Notes: a model not told the origin generated them from the sequence alone. 64,000 nt of DNA from Marinobacter szutsaonensis (GCF_039523335.1 NZ_BAAAFC010000001.1:2728001-2792000); one strand, 5' to 3'; numbered from the stretch's first letter, positions 44,833 through 57,143 are shown. Made by a program: numbers and translations.

Positions 44833-44964
44833 TACTGAGTCCTTAACGGTTTGCGTAAGTGCGCGGGAGCGGCACTCCCGGATTGTCTTTATTGAAACAC
44901 AGAAGGTAACGGGTTCCGGCACGAGATGCCACTGAACATGTGTTAAGGAACCCGACCCGTTCGG

Positions 44965-45354
44965 TCAGCTGCCGTTGCTGCCGGCAGTGGGGCCCATTGA
45001 AAAGGGGGCGCTGTAGGGGGATTGCCAGTCGGCGTCCGGGTCCTGGGTGGCAGAACCCGCTCGCGACTTGTCGGGGCGTTCAATGGCCAGTGTGTTCCAC
45101 GGGCCCTGGGCAGGCGGCTGGTCGGCGTAATGCCAGTTGCCATCGGTGTCCTGCCACTTGAAGATGATTTCCGGGCCTTCCGTCGGCACCGGAGAGGGTA
45201 CCAGGCCCTCAAACGCGGGAATTTCTTCCTCGGTTTCTTTATTGTCTGCTACCGGCTTGGATACCTCTTCAGGACTGTTGATCCCGAAGAACATCAAAAC
45301 CAGCAGCAATCCCAGAGCCGGAAACGCGAGCCGGATGAGCCATTTCATCATCAT
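44965..45354 (-). CDS. DUF4124 domain protein with N-terminal membrane anchor
   Basis: 129 residues. One N-terminal hydrophobic segment (LIRLAFPALGLLLVLMFFG), an acidic linker, then FKWQDTDGNWHYADQPP, the core motif of the DUF4124 family of small envelope proteins in proteobacteria. The C-terminus is Ser/Gly-rich. It overlaps the 3' end of the upstream TIGR02444-type gene by 4 nt, so the two are coupled. Function unknown. Confidence 0.75.
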   Translation of the reverse strand: MMMKWLIRLAFPALGLLLVLMFFGINSPEEVSKPVADNKETEEEIPAFEGLVPSPVPTEGPEIIFKWQDTDGNWHYADQPPAQGPWNTLAIERPDKSRAGSATQDPDADWQSPYSAPFSMGPTAGSNGS

Positions 45355-45863
45355 GGCTGGGAGTCTCCATTGGAGAATGAGGCCAGAATGTCGGCCAGTG
45401 TATTCAGCTCAACTGCTGCATCGGTGGCCTGTTCCGGCCGGTAGGCAGCAGCGGCAAGGTTGTGTTGGATCAGCTGGGCATGTCCCGTCATATGGGCCTT
45501 GTCCGGAGTTTCAGTCGCAAGTTGTTGCCAGGCCAGCGCCAGCTCCAGCTGCTCGGCCTGCAGTTCCAGGCCGGCGACGCCTTCGCGCAGGCCCTGGCAG
45601 TGTTCATGGCCTTTCGGGAGATATCTTCGTACTGCCCGCAAAGCACCGGTTACATGCTGGCGCCACTCTGTTACCGTAGCGTGCTCCGTGCCGCGGTAGG
45701 GCCTGCCTTCAAGGGCCAGCCAGCCAGCGCATAAAATACGTGTGACGCTCCAGCCCCGATCCTGGAGCGCAAGACAGGTTCGCTGAGTGCCGGGCTTTTG
45801 CCAGAATGCCAAGGCAAAACGCCAAATCGGGTTGTCCGGTTCCAGTTTTTCCGGTAATTCCAC
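45351..45863 (-). CDS. TIGR02444 family protein of unknown function
   Basis: 170 residues, soluble and helical. The N-terminal segment NPIWRFALAFWQKPGTQRTCLALQDR...LCAGWLALEG matches the TIGR02444 family pattern (FAL..Y..PGV...CL.LQ...D), which is often encoded beside a YheS-type ABC-F gene, as here (divergent, 42 nt apart). No catalytic motif is visible. It is probably co-transcribed with the DUF4124 gene. Confidence 0.75.
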   Translation of the reverse strand: MELPEKLEPDNPIWRFALAFWQKPGTQRTCLALQDRGWSVTRILCAGWLALEGRPYRGTEHATVTEWRQHVTGALRAVRRYLPKGHEHCQGLREGVAGLELQAEQLELALAWQQLATETPDKAHMTGHAQLIQHNLAAAAYRPEQATDAAVELNTLADILASFSNGDSQP

Positions 45864-45905
45864 GCCGAACCTGCCCTGACCATCTTACGCTGATAAAATG
45901 GATTT

Positions 45906-47848
<1,943 letters not shown>

Positions 47849-47852
<4 letters not shown>

Positions 47853-49423
47853 TCCGGATTGATCTTGAGGGTGAAGTCCTGCCGGGACAGGTAGTCCCGT
47901 TCGTTCTTGAGGTCGGCCAGGGTCAATGGCCGGTCATTCAGCCAGCCGTCCGGGAAGGTGACCGTCAGCTTGTCGTTGCCCGGTTCCAGCCGGAACTCCG
48001 GCGGCGGCTCCATGTTCCGGGGATGCTGCAGCAGCACGGCCAGCCGCACCAGAATACACAGGCGACGCAGGCGCGAGACATCCTCCGGATCGAGCCCTTC
48101 GAAAATGGCCGGTGCAAACTTGCGCCGATGGCCCCGGACCAGGGTCGCCAGATCCCGCTGGAACTGCTGGCTGAAGCCCGGAAGATCCGAGTAACGGAGC
48201 AGGTAGGCCCCGTGCTTGTGATACTGGCTGTGGGAGATGGTCAGTCCGATTTCGTGTAGCCGGCAGGCCCACCGCAGTACTTCCTCGTCCGTGGCCGTGC
48301 GCAGACCCCACTGGTCGGCAACCTGTTCCCAGGCCGCCACGGCGGTCGCCTCTACGGCGGCACCGTGGGCCTGATCCACGTGATAACGTTCCTGCAGCGC
48401 CGAGATGGTGCGCTCGCGCACGTCCTCATGCTGGATTCGCCCGACGATGTCGTAGAGCAGGCCTTCCCTCAGAGCACCGTCGGCAAAGGTCATGTCCTCG
48501 ATACTCAGGGACTGGAACGCCCCCATCAGAATGGCAAAACCACCCGGGAAGATGCTCTGCCGGTCCGAACGGACCCCCAGGTCGCCGAGCTTGTCGGTCT
48601 TGCCCATGTCCACCAGGCGCTTGCGCAGCTCCAGCATCCCGGCCCGGGTGATGGTGCCGTCGGTGATCTTCAGGGTTGCCAGTACGCTGGCGATCGCCTT
48701 GATGGTGCCGGAGGAGCCGACCGCGCTCTGCCAGCCCACATTCCGGTAGTGCTGGCGGATATTCAGCAGTTCCTGTTCGGCGTGGGTTACCGCCCGATCC
48801 ATCTGGCGCCGGGTGATCTTGCCGTCGGGGAAGTAGCGGTTGCGGAAAGACACGCACCCCATGTGCAGGCTTTCCAGTTCCTGGGGCTCGAACCGCTGGC
48901 CAATAATGAACTCGGTGCTGCCGCCGCCGATATCGATTACCAGCCGCCGGCCAATGTCATCGGACAGGGTGTGGGACACGCCCAGGTAGATCAGGCGGGC
49001 TTCCTCCCGGCCGGCAATGATCTCGACCGGGTAGCCCAGGACTTCCTCGGCACGGTTCATGAACTGGTGGGCGTTACGGGCCACCCGCAAGGCATTGGTG
49101 CCCACCACCTGGACGGCCTCCGGGGGCATTCCCTGCAGTCGCTGGGCAAACCGGCTGAGGCATTCCAGTGCGCGCGCCTGGGCTTCTTCGGTAAGACGGT
49201 TGTACTGGTCCAGGCCGGCGCCCAGCTGCACCTTCTCGCCCATTTTTTCCAGGGTACGGATTTCTCCGTGTACCAGCCGGGCCACGACCATGTGGAAACT
49301 GTTGGAGCCCATATCAATGGCTGCCAGCATCTCCGGCCCTTGTGCAGCGTTGTCGGCGTTGTCTTCGGCCGTCACGTCGTCAGAAATCCTTGTGAGATGA
49401 ACTTGCGGGGTACTATAAGCCAT
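47849..49423 (-). CDS. ppx: Exopolyphosphatase (Ppx/GppA family)
   Basis: 524 residues. Actin-like phosphatase fold: [15 protein letters not shown] at the first phosphate loop, [12 protein letters not shown], the catalytic-glutamate region [11 protein letters not shown], second phosphate loop [12 protein letters not shown] and SSGTIKAI. The C-terminal HD-like helical domain (about 320-510) is present as in E. coli Ppx (513 residues). Removes terminal phosphate from polyphosphate; pppGpp hydrolysis is possible. Divergent from trxA as in Pseudomonas. Confidence 0.92.
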
Positions 49424-49665
49424 CTGTCTCCGGCCTGTCAGTAACAGAACGCCCCGCCCAATTGATCGCGGTCAGCATCCTGGCGATGAATAGTGTGGGA
49501 TCTACTGCTTCACATCGGGATCATCAATCGCGTAAAGTATTGCATAACTTAAGCAGGTTGAACGGCTGGCCTATCGGCAGCCTTCAGATACAGTCAACAG
49601 CACCCTTGCCGGCTCGCGCAACCGTGCGGAATAGCCATTGGCGGTGCCTGAATCAGGAAAAGGTA

Positions 49666-49992
49666 ATGAGCGGAAATATCGTAAATGTCACCGACGCTTC
49701 TTTCGAGCAGGATGTACTGAAGTCCGACGTTCCCGTACTGGTGGACTACTGGGCCGAGTGGTGTGGCCCCTGCAAGATGATTGCACCGGTCCTCGAAGAG
49801 ATTGCCGACGAGTACGAAGGCAAGCTGAAGGTCTGCAAGCTGAACATCGATGAGAACGAGCAGACCCCGCCCAAGTTCAACATCCGGGGTATCCCGACCC
49901 TGATGCTGTTCAAGAACGGCAACGTTGACGCAACCAAGGTTGGCGCCCTGTCCAAGTCCCAGCTGGCCGCCTTCCTCGACAGCAACCTCTGA
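49666..49992 (+). CDS. trxA: Thioredoxin 1
   Basis: 108 residues from ATG 49666 with AAAGGT upstream; the long frame before it is leader. Active site WCGPC (Cys33, Cys36), cis-proline in GIPTLMLF. General cytoplasmic disulfide reductase. The ~240-nt region back to ppx contains no other gene and should hold both divergent promoters. A terminator follows. Confidence 0.96.
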   Translation: MSGNIVNVTDASFEQDVLKSDVPVLVDYWAEWCGPCKMIAPVLEEIADEYEGKLKVCKLNIDENEQTPPKFNIRGIPTLMLFKNGNVDATKVGALSKSQLAAFLDSNL

Positions 49993-50009
49993 TCCCGTTG
50001 CTGCCGGAA

Positions 50010-50044
50010 AACCGCCCCTGAACAAGGTTCACGGGCGGTTTTTT
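50010..50044 (+). terminator. Terminator of trxA
   Basis: AACCGCCC and GGGCGGTT form an 8-bp stem (extendable by A-T pairs) followed by TTTT. Confidence 0.85.
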
Positions 50045-50075
50045 ATTGCCTCAATTAAATCACATCCCCGGGAAA

Positions 50076-50522
50076 TCAGTCCCAGGCCTGGGACCGGTCC
50101 CGGTCAGATGCCTTCTGTTCCACCCAGTGCTCGGTGTCCCCGGTAATCTCCTTTTTCCAGAATGGTGCCGAGGTCTTCAGCGCGTCCATGATGAATTCGC
50201 AGGCGGCGAAGGCATCGCCCCGGTGGGCACTGCAAACACCCACAAAGACGATCTGGTCACACAGATCCAGGCGCCCGACCCGGTGAATCACCCTTGCCTT
50301 GCGTACATCCCAGCGCTCGGAGGCCTGATCAATCAGCCCCTGGATCACCTGTTCGGTCATTCCCGGGTAATGCTCCAGGTACAACCCGGTCACCCCCTGG
50401 AGATCACCGCTGTCCCGCACCAGCCCGGTAAATGTCGCAATGGCTCCGGTGCCTGCGCCGCTGTCCCGCAGCGCTTGGTATTCCGCTGCCGGATCAAAAT
50501 CGTCCGTCTGGACCGTAATCAT
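50076..50522 (-). CDS. moaE: Molybdopterin synthase large subunit MoaE
   Basis: 148 residues. Family motifs GAIATFTGLVRD, LEHYPGMTE, IHRVGRLDLCDQIVFVGVCSAHRGDAFAACEFIMD and the active-site lysines in APFWKKE. With MoaD it inserts two sulfurs into precursor Z to form molybdopterin. It starts 1 nt after the moaD stop. Confidence 0.94.
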   Translation of the reverse strand: MITVQTDDFDPAAEYQALRDSGAGTGAIATFTGLVRDSGDLQGVTGLYLEHYPGMTEQVIQGLIDQASERWDVRKARVIHRVGRLDLCDQIVFVGVCSAHRGDAFAACEFIMDALKTSAPFWKKEITGDTEHWVEQKASDRDRSQAWD

Positions 50523-50523
50523 C

Positions 50524-50784
50524 TCAACCTCCGGTTACCGGCGGGAAAAAGGCCACTTCGTCCCCGGCTTTCACCGGGGTCGACGGTTTGGCCATCGCCT
50601 GGTTGACCGCGATCATGACCGGCTGGTCGCCCTGCAGCTGGGCCCAGGGGCCGCCTCTGGCCGCCAGTTCCGCTAGAATGTCTCCCGTGGTCAGGTCCGG
50701 AGACGCCGGCAGCTCCAGGCTTTCGGTGTCCAGTTCTTCGCGCAGGCGCGCGAAAAACCGCACAGTCAGTGTTTCAGTGTTCAT
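50524..50784 (-). CDS. moaD: Molybdopterin synthase sulfur carrier MoaD
   Basis: 86 residues, ubiquitin-like fold, ending in the required Gly-Gly (FFPPVTGG) that carries the thiocarboxylate. It lies 2 nt after moeA and 1 nt before moaE, so all are translated from one message. Confidence 0.93.
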   Translation of the reverse strand: MNTETLTVRFFARLREELDTESLELPASPDLTTGDILAELAARGGPWAQLQGDQPVMIAVNQAMAKPSTPVKAGDEVAFFPPVTGG

Positions 50785-50786
50785 AA

Positions 50787-52001
50787 TCAGCTCATCAGCT
50801 CCGCAAATGAGTAATAGGTCAGCTCGTCCCCGGCTTTCACCGTCGTGTTTTCCGGAACCACGGCAAGCCCCTCGGCCCAGCAGGCGGAACTCAGGACACC
50901 GGAGCTCTGGTTCGGATAGGCAACAATCTGGAGCTCGTCGCCCGATACCTCTTTTCTGGCACGCACGAATTCACGACGAATGGACGTGGATTCCACATCA
51001 AAGCCAGCCGGCAGTCGTTCGCCCACAGGCCAGGTCTTGTGGCGTCCCTGGCATTTCCGGATATAGGGCATGCCGACAATAAGGAAGGTCACCAGAACAG
51101 TGGCGGGATTGCCCGGCAGACCCAGGATGGGAGTGCCATCAATGGCGCCGAATGCCAGTGGTTTGCCCGGCTTGATCGCCAGCCGCCAGAGCGAAAGCTG
51201 GCCCTGATCCTCCAGCACCGCCCGGACATGGTCTTCCTCGCCCACCGACACGCCGCCGGTGGTGATCACAAGGTCCGCCTCGGAAGCGGCGCGCTTGAGT
51301 GTTTCCCGCGTCGCTTCCCGGTTGTCTTTCAGGGTCTCGCAGAGGGTGACCTCGCAGCCGGCCTGAGCAAGCAATCCGAGCAGGGTGAACCGGTTGGAGT
51401 TGTAGATCTGGCCGCCGGCGAGGGGCTGGCCCGGGTCCACCAGTTCATCGCCGGTGTTGAGTACCGCCACTTTCATCCGGGAGAGCACCGACACCTCGGC
51501 AAAGCCCATGGAAGCGATCAGTCCCATCTCCTGCGGGCGAATCGGAGTGCCCCTGACCAGGGCCATATCACCCTGCTTCAGGTCCTGGCCCCGACCCCGG
51601 ATATTCTGGCCCCTGGTCACTTCGGCCTGAACCAGGATGCCGTCGTCGGTCACTTCCACCCGTTCCTGCATCACCACGGCATCGGCTCCCTCGGGGATTT
51701 CCGAGCCGGTGAAAATCCGGGCAGCGGTGCCTTCGGCCAGCGGAGTGGGGGCCTCCCCGGCGGCAATCCGGCCGGAAAGCGGGATCGGCTGACCGGACTT
51801 GAGGTCGGCCTGGCGGATCGCGTAACCATCCACTGCACTGTTGTCAGCGGGCGGCACGTCGGCCGGCACGTGCAGGTTTTCAGCCAGCACACGGCCCAGG
51901 CTCTCGGTGAGCGGTACCGTTTCCACCCAGGAGATTTCCGGTGCCCGATCCAGGATGTGGGCAATAGCGTCGTCGACGGAAGTCAGGTTTTGGCCTGCCA
52001 T
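50787..52001 (-). CDS. moeA: Molybdopterin molybdotransferase MoeA
   Basis: 404 residues. Motifs of MoeA in order: [47 protein letters not shown] and the MPT-binding loop [13 protein letters not shown], then [12 protein letters not shown]. Inserts molybdate into adenylated molybdopterin. It lies 13 nt after moaB and upstream of moaD/moaE. Confidence 0.94.
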   Translation of the reverse strand: MAGQNLTSVDDAIAHILDRAPEISWVETVPLTESLGRVLAENLHVPADVPPADNSAVDGYAIRQADLKSGQPIPLSGRIAAGEAPTPLAEGTAARIFTGSEIPEGADAVVMQERVEVTDDGILVQAEVTRGQNIRGRGQDLKQGDMALVRGTPIRPQEMGLIASMGFAEVSVLSRMKVAVLNTGDELVDPGQPLAGGQIYNSNRFTLLGLLAQAGCEVTLCETLKDNREATRETLKRAASEADLVITTGGVSVGEEDHVRAVLEDQGQLSLWRLAIKPGKPLAFGAIDGTPILGLPGNPATVLVTFLIVGMPYIRKCQGRHKTWPVGERLPAGFDVESTSIRREFVRARKEVSGDELQIVAYPNQSSGVLSSACWAEGLAVVPENTTVKAGDELTYYSFAELMS

Positions 52002-52014
52002 GGGTCAGCTCCTG

Positions 52015-52590
52015 TTATTTGGTTGCCCGGTTACCGATGACCTGCTGCAAACGGGGGAACCCTTCGTTTGCCGGCTTGCGCAGGGTCAGGGCGGTAAAGT
52101 TGCAGGGCTGGTGTCGGCTGTCCAGCTGGCTCTTAAGGATGCCCTCCCAGCCGGTGCGGCAGGCGCCGGTGGAGCCGGGCAGACAGAAAATCACCGTGTG
52201 GTTGGCCAGGCCGCCAAAAGCCCGGGACTGGATGGTCGACGAGCCGATTTCCTCGGCCGAGAGACGGCGGAACTCCTCGCCGAAGCCCTCGATGGCCTTG
52301 TCGAACAGTGCCGCAACGGCTTCCGGTGTGCTGTCGCGTTCGTGGAAACCGGTACCGCCGGTGATGATCACCACGTGGACTTCCGGATCCGCGATCCACT
52401 GGGACATGATTGCCCGGATAAGGTAGACGTCGTCCGGCAGGATACGACGGGCAATCAGCTTGTGGCCTGCTTCCACTGCACTGTCTTCCAGGTACTGGCC
52501 TGAGGTGTCCTGCTCCAGCCCGCGGGTGTCGGAAACGGTGAGGATGGCTATGTTCAGGGGTTTGAATTCGTTGGTGCTTTCGCTGCTCAT
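52015..52590 (-). CDS. moaB: Molybdenum cofactor biosynthesis protein MoaB
   Basis: 191 residues from ATG 52590 (GGAG 7 nt upstream; the frame open to 52611 lacks such a site). MogA/MoaB-type fold with [35 protein letters not shown] and [14 protein letters not shown]. Adenylates molybdopterin or replaces MogA. First gene of moaB-moeA-moaD-moaE; moaA and moaC are not in the window. Confidence 0.92.
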   Translation of the reverse strand: MSSESTNEFKPLNIAILTVSDTRGLEQDTSGQYLEDSAVEAGHKLIARRILPDDVYLIRAIMSQWIADPEVHVVIITGGTGFHERDSTPEAVAALFDKAIEGFGEEFRRLSAEEIGSSTIQSRAFGGLANHTVIFCLPGSTGACRTGWEGILKSQLDSRHQPCNFTALTLRKPANEGFPRLQQVIGNRATK

Positions 52591-52747
52591 GGCTGGGCTC
52601 CGCATTGTCAAAACTGGAGGTGATGGAATTTTCTCCAGTATCCGTATTGGCGGAGGATAATGGAAGAGGAGTAACCCCAGAGGGGGAGGTATCAGGCCGG
52701 TCTTGCCCCCGTTTCATGGTAATTTGGTCTAATTTTGGTCAGTGCAC

Positions 52748-52777
52748 TTGACATTCGCGGCCAAGGTGGCCGATTAT
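52748..52777 (+). promoter_or_regulatory. Putative sigma-70 promoter of rho
   Basis: TTGACA (52748-52753) and GATTAT (52772-52777) with an 18-nt spacer, about 180 nt before the rho ATG. The long untranslated leader that results (no gene in 52612-52960) fits the known self-regulation of rho through its leader. Confidence 0.6.
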
Positions 52778-52960
52778 CCTTCTTGCCCGGCGAACGGTTG
52801 TTCCCACTCTACTGGCTTCAGCAAACTATTCCGGATTCCACAACACCGGCTTGCTCCATCTGGCCAGCACCTGTTTCAGCTTTTATTTGTTCAATACGTT
52901 CAGGGGCACCCCTGTCATTCCAACACTCGTTTATTTCCATTCCTGAAAATCCAACAAACT

Positions 52961-54223
52961 ATGAATCTTACTGAACTCAAGCAGAAATCCGTGCCCGAAT
53001 TGCTCGAAATTGCGCAAGAAATGGGCCTCGATAACCTGGCTCGTTCGCGCAAACAGGATGTGATCTTCACCATCCTGAAAAAACATGCCAAAAGTGGCGA
53101 AGACATTTACGGCGACGGCGTACTGGAGATTCTGCAGGACGGTTTCGGCTTCCTCCGTTCCGCCGATGCCTCCTATCTGGCGGGTCCGGATGATATCTAT
53201 GTCTCCCCCAGCCAGATCCGTCGATTCAACCTGCGTACCGGCGATACCGTGGCCGGCAAGATCCGCCCGCCGAAAGACGGCGAGCGCTACTTTGCCCTGC
53301 TGAAAGTTAACGAGATTAACTTCGACAAGCCGGACAACGCCCGTAACAAGATTCTGTTCGAGAACCTCACGCCGCTGTTTCCCCAGGAGCGTCTGGTCCT
53401 GGAAGCCGGTAACGGCAGTACCGAGGATCTGTCTTCCCGGGTCCTGGACCTGGTGGCTCCGATCGGCAAGGGCCAGCGTGGCCTGATCGTGTCTCCGCCC
53501 AAGGCCGGTAAGACGCTGTTGATGCAGGGTATTGCACAGTCGATCACCCGGAACAACCCGGAATGTCACCTGATGGTGCTGCTCATTGATGAGCGTCCGG
53601 AGGAAGTGACGGAAATGCAGCGTACCGTGCGTGGTGAAGTGGTGGCGTCGACTTTCGATGAGCCGCCCGCCCGTCACGTGCAGGTTGCCGAGATGGTGAT
53701 CGAGAAGGCCAAGCGTCTGGTCGAGCACAAGAAGGATGTGGTGATCCTGCTGGATTCCATTACCCGTCTGGCCCGGGCCTATAACACGGTGATTCCGTCC
53801 TCCGGCAAGGTATTGACTGGTGGTGTGGATGCCCACGCTCTGGAGAAGCCGAAGCGGTTCTTTGGTGCGGCCCGGAATGTGGAAGAGGGCGGCAGCCTGA
53901 CCATCCTGGCGACGGCGCTGGTGAACACCGGTTCCAAGATGGACGAGGTGATCTACGAGGAGTTCAAGGGTACCGGTAACATGGAGGTGCACCTGGACCG
54001 CAAGATCGCCGAGAAGCGGGTTTATCCGGCCATCAATATCCGCAGTTCCGGCACCCGCCGCGAGGATCTGCTGATGTCTGAAGCGGATATCCAGCGTATC
54101 TGGATCCTGCGCAAGCTGCTGCACTCCATGGACGACGATACTGCGGCCATCGAGTTCCTGCTGGACAAGCTGAAGGACACGAAGACCAACGAAGAGTTCT
54201 TCCAGTCCATGAAGCGCCGCTAA
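52961..54223 (+). CDS. rho: Transcription termination factor Rho
   Basis: 420 residues (E. coli 419). N-terminal helical domain [22 protein letters not shown], cold-shock-like RNA-binding domain with [19 protein letters not shown], Walker [11 protein letters not shown], Walker [17 protein letters not shown], and the R-loop/Q-loop region [20 protein letters not shown]. Hexameric RNA-dependent ATPase that ends transcription. The start ATG has no clear Shine-Dalgarno sequence; the frame upstream of it (from ~52742) is leader, not protein. Confidence 0.96.
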   Translation: MNLTELKQKSVPELLEIAQEMGLDNLARSRKQDVIFTILKKHAKSGEDIYGDGVLEILQDGFGFLRSADASYLAGPDDIYVSPSQIRRFNLRTGDTVAGKIRPPKDGERYFALLKVNEINFDKPDNARNKILFENLTPLFPQERLVLEAGNGSTEDLSSRVLDLVAPIGKGQRGLIVSPPKAGKTLLMQGIAQSITRNNPECHLMVLLIDERPEEVTEMQRTVRGEVVASTFDEPPARHVQVAEMVIEKAKRLVEHKKDVVILLDSITRLARAYNTVIPSSGKVLTGGVDAHALEKPKRFFGAARNVEEGGSLTILATALVNTGSKMDEVIYEEFKGTGNMEVHLDRKIAEKRVYPAINIRSSGTRREDLLMSEADIQRIWILRKLLHSMDDDTAAIEFLLDKLKDTKTNEEFFQSMKRR

Positions 54224-54261
54224 CCAGCTTTTGCGCTTGGGCCTGCGGGGGCGGGCAGTAC

Positions 54262-54354
54262 CGGGGATGGCCTCCCCGGACACGCCGTGAATACGTCCCT
54301 GTAGGCTTGGTCTTGCCATCCCTGGCAAGACACAGTCCGGGGAGGCCATCCCCG
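54262..54354. repeat. Inverted repeat (20-bp perfect arms) downstream of rho
   Basis: CGGGGATGGCCTCCCCGGAC (54262-54281) is perfectly complementary to 54335-54354, and the arms extend outward with two mismatches (GGCAGT). Each arm is itself nearly palindromic (GGGGATGGCCTCCCC). The spacer holds GCCGTGAATACGTCCCTGTA and CTTGCCATCCCTGGCAAG, typical of dispersed intergenic repeats. It could end rho transcription. Confidence 0.8.
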
Positions 54355-54476
54355 CCACTGCCGATCAGACACTGTGCGCGCACTTTCTTGATTCCCCACC
54401 TCGTGTCGGCGCTGCACCGGCAGTCCAGGCGACGAGTCACTCCGTACCTATAGGCCGATACAGAACGGAGCACACG

Positions 54477-55964
54477 ATGAAATACAACGACCTGCGTGAC
54501 TTCATCCACCAGCTGGAGAAGCTGGGTGAGCTGAAACGGATCAGCGTGGAAGTCGATCCCCATCTGGAGATGACCGAGATCTGTGACCGCACCCTGCGGA
54601 CAGGTGGGCCGGCGTTGTTGTTCGAGAATCCCAAGGGTTATGACATGCCGGTGCTGGCCAACCTGTTCGGGACTCCGAAGCGGGTGGCGCTGGGGATGGG
54701 GCAGGATAATGTCACGGCGCTGCGGGAGATTGGCAAGTTGCTGGCGTTCCTGAAGGAGCCGGATCCCCCCAAGGGCTTCAAGGATGCCATCGAGAAGCTG
54801 CCGATCTTCAAGCAGGTGATGCGGATGAGTCCGAAGGTGCTGCGTTCGGCGCCTTGTCAGGAGGTGGTGATCGGGAAGGATCAGGTGGACCTGTATCAGA
54901 TTCCGGTTCAGCACTGCTGGCCCGGAGATGCCGGTCCGCTGGTGACCTGGCCGCTGGTGATTACCCGCGGGCCGCACAAGGAACGGCAGAATCTGGGGAT
55001 CTACCGGCAGCAGGTGATCGGCCGTAATCGTCTGATCATGCGCTGGCTCAGTCATCGTGGTGGTGCGCTGGATTTTCGGGAGTTCCAGAAGGCTAATCCG
55101 GGTAAGCCTTATCCGGTGGCGGTGGCGCTGGGGGCGGACCCGGCCACGATTCTCGGGGCGGTGACGCCGGTGCCGGATACGCTGTCGGAGTATGCCTTTG
55201 CCGGCCTGCTCCGGGGGTCGCGGACGGAGCTGGTGCAGGCCGGTTTGAGTGACTTGCAGGTGCCGGCCAGTGCCGAGATCGTGCTGGAGGGCTTTATCTA
55301 CCCGGACGATATGGCGCCGGAGGGGCCGTTTGGTGACCATACCGGTTATTACAACGAGGTGGATCAGTTCCCGGTGTTTACCGTGGAGCGGATCACTCAC
55401 CGCCGCGATCCGATCTATCACAGCACCTACACCGGTCGACCGCCCGATGAGCCGGCGATCCTGGGCGTGGCGTTGAACGAGGTGTTTATTCCGATCCTGC
55501 AGAAGCAGTTTCCGGAGATTGTGGATTTCTACCTGCCGCCGGAAGGCTGTTCCTACCGGCTTGCCGTAGTAACCATGAAGAAACAGTATCCCGGCCATGC
55601 CAAGCGGGTGATGATGGGGGTATGGTCGTTTCTGCGGCAGTTCATGTACACCAAGTTCGTTATTGTCACCGATGACGACGTCAATGCCCGTGACTGGGAA
55701 GATGTGATCTGGGCGATCACCACCCGGATGGACCCGGTGCGGGACACCACGATGGTGGAGAATACGCCGATCGACTACCTGGATTTCGCCTCCCCGGTGT
55801 CCGGCCTTGGCTCGAAGATGGGGATGGACGCCACCAACAAGTGGCCCGGTGAAACCGACCGGGAGTGGGGCGAGCCCATTGCCATGACCGATGAGGTGAA
55901 GCAGCGGGTCGATGACATCTGGGACAGCCTGGGGATTGAAATTCCAGGGTCCCGCCCTGATTGA
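54477..55964 (+). CDS. ubiD: 4-Hydroxy-3-polyprenylbenzoate decarboxylase UbiD
   Basis: 495 residues, the usual UbiD length. Starts [22 protein letters not shown]; contains [36 protein letters not shown] and [20 protein letters not shown], the conserved regions binding prenylated FMN and metal and holding the acid/base glutamates. Decarboxylates the ubiquinone precursor. The prenyl-FMN synthase gene ubiX is not in the window. A flavin reductase gene follows 13 nt downstream. Confidence 0.94.
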   Translation: MKYNDLRDFIHQLEKLGELKRISVEVDPHLEMTEICDRTLRTGGPALLFENPKGYDMPVLANLFGTPKRVALGMGQDNVTALREIGKLLAFLKEPDPPKGFKDAIEKLPIFKQVMRMSPKVLRSAPCQEVVIGKDQVDLYQIPVQHCWPGDAGPLVTWPLVITRGPHKERQNLGIYRQQVIGRNRLIMRWLSHRGGALDFREFQKANPGKPYPVAVALGADPATILGAVTPVPDTLSEYAFAGLLRGSRTELVQAGLSDLQVPASAEIVLEGFIYPDDMAPEGPFGDHTGYYNEVDQFPVFTVERITHRRDPIYHSTYTGRPPDEPAILGVALNEVFIPILQKQFPEIVDFYLPPEGCSYRLAVVTMKKQYPGHAKRVMMGVWSFLRQFMYTKFVIVTDDDVNARDWEDVIWAITTRMDPVRDTTMVENTPIDYLDFASPVSGLGSKMGMDATNKWPGETDREWGEPIAMTDEVKQRVDDIWDSLGIEIPGSRPD

Positions 55965-55977
55965 GAAGGACAGTCAT

Positions 55978-56967
55978 TTGCATCGGGTAGTGCTGTGGCC
56001 TTCAGGGTTGTGTTATTCGGTGGGTCCCGGCGCCGATCTGCTCGGTGCCGCGGCACGGTCCGGTATTGCCGTACCGGCCGCCTGTCGCAACGGGGTCTGT
56101 GAGATTTGTGAGGCGCGATTGCTGTCCGGCGCCGCCCTGAATACCCGTAATCAACGTGAAATTTCGATTGGCGAGCGGCTGATGATGTGTCGAACCCACG
56201 CGCTCGCCGACCTGGAACTGGAGATAAGCGCCGTTATGGCAGCAGGAAACAATCAGCCCCGCAAGGTGCAGGCAAAGGTGGTGGATGTCCGGTCCATCAG
56301 CCACGACGTTTACCGGGTGGAACTGGAGATACCCCGCCGACGGGAGCTGTCTTTCCATGCCGGGCAATACCTGTCGGTGAATCTGCCGGATGCGGATCCC
56401 TGTTATTTCTCCATTGCCAGCAGTCCCTCCGAACAGAATATCGAACTGCACATCCAGGCCTCTCCGGACTGGGTGTCGGCACAGAAGGTGATCGACGCCC
56501 TGACCTCCGGCCAGGATGTGACCCTGGAGCTGCCCCACGGCAAGGCCTGCCTGGCGTCGGCCCCGGAGAAGCCGGTGCTGCTGGTGGCCGCGGGTACCGG
56601 CTTTGCCCAGATGAAGAGCCTGGTGGATTACCTGCGCGAGACCAGCTTCCATCACCCCATCAAGCTCTACTGGGGCGTGCGCAAGCATGAGGACATGTAC
56701 CTGCGCACCCTTGCCCAGCAGTGGGAGCAGGACTGGCCGCCGTTCACCTTCCTGCCGGTGGTGGGGGATGACGAGGATAATGACTGGGGTGGCCACCATG
56801 ATCAGCTGGTGCGGGCGGTGCTCGCATCCGGCATGGACTGGAACAATGTCGAAGTGCATGCCAGTGGGTCGCCTACCATGGTGTATACGCTGATGGATGC
56901 GCTGACAGAGGCAGGATTGCCGCAGGAGGCGTTTTTCTCCGACGTACTGGAGTACGCGCCCAGGTGA
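55978..56967 (+). CDS. [2Fe-2S]-containing NAD(P)H-flavin reductase (Fre/AscD-like)
   Basis: 329 residues. TTG 55978 is taken as start because AAGGA lies 7 nt upstream, just after the ubiD stop; an upstream open part overlaps ubiD. Domain order: plant-type ferredoxin (Cys36, Cys41, Cys44, Cys71), FAD-binding barrel with CYFSIASSPS in place of RxYS, and NAD-binding domain with LLVAAGTGFAQMKSLVDYL. Resembles CDP-6-deoxyglucoseen reductase and phenol hydroxylase reductases; E. coli Fre, which sits near ubiD, lacks the ferredoxin domain. It probably supplies reduced flavin or electrons, perhaps for ubiquinone synthesis. Confidence 0.85.
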   Translation: MHRVVLWPSGLCYSVGPGADLLGAAARSGIAVPAACRNGVCEICEARLLSGAALNTRNQREISIGERLMMCRTHALADLELEISAVMAAGNNQPRKVQAKVVDVRSISHDVYRVELEIPRRRELSFHAGQYLSVNLPDADPCYFSIASSPSEQNIELHIQASPDWVSAQKVIDALTSGQDVTLELPHGKACLASAPEKPVLLVAAGTGFAQMKSLVDYLRETSFHHPIKLYWGVRKHEDMYLRTLAQQWEQDWPPFTFLPVVGDDEDNDWGGHHDQLVRAVLASGMDWNNVEVHASGSPTMVYTLMDALTEAGLPQEAFFSDVLEYAPR

Positions 56968-56971
56968 AAAA

Positions 56972-57143
56972 GGGGTCAGAAGAAAGCTTTCTTCTGACCC
57001 CGGCCAGGCGCCATCCCCGAGTTATCGGTCAGGAATGAAAATGGGGTCAGATGAAAGCCTTCATCTGACCCCGTCCTGGCGCTATCTCCGAGTCAGCGGC
57101 CGGGCATGAAATTGGGGTCAGATGAATGCTTTCATCTGACCCC
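56972..57143. repeat. Three tandem 71-bp repeats, each with a 30-nt palindrome
   Basis: Palindromes of the form GGGGTCAGATGAA...TTCATCTGACCCC lie at 56972-57001 (perfect), 57043-57072 and 57114-57143, exactly 71 nt apart. The sequences between them are related (CCAGGCGCCATCCCCGAG / CCTGGCGCTATCTCCGAG). They fill the gap between the convergent flavin-reductase and hemY genes and could also act as terminators. The GGGGTCAGA type is a dispersed REP-like family in marine gammaproteobacteria (recalled, not searched). Confidence 0.88.

Noticed and set aside
52742..52960. N-terminal extension of Rho
   Set aside because: Frame is open but the encoded residues are unlike Rho, which begins [10 protein letters not shown] at 52961 with standard length.
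54033..55598. Minus-strand frame of 521 codons opposite rho end and ubiD
   Set aside because: Spans two well-identified plus-strand genes and an inverted repeat; no family similarity.
56972..57143. CRISPR array
   Set aside because: Only three units, each a 30-nt palindrome with related (not unique) spacers, and no cas genes; it fits a REP-like tandem array.
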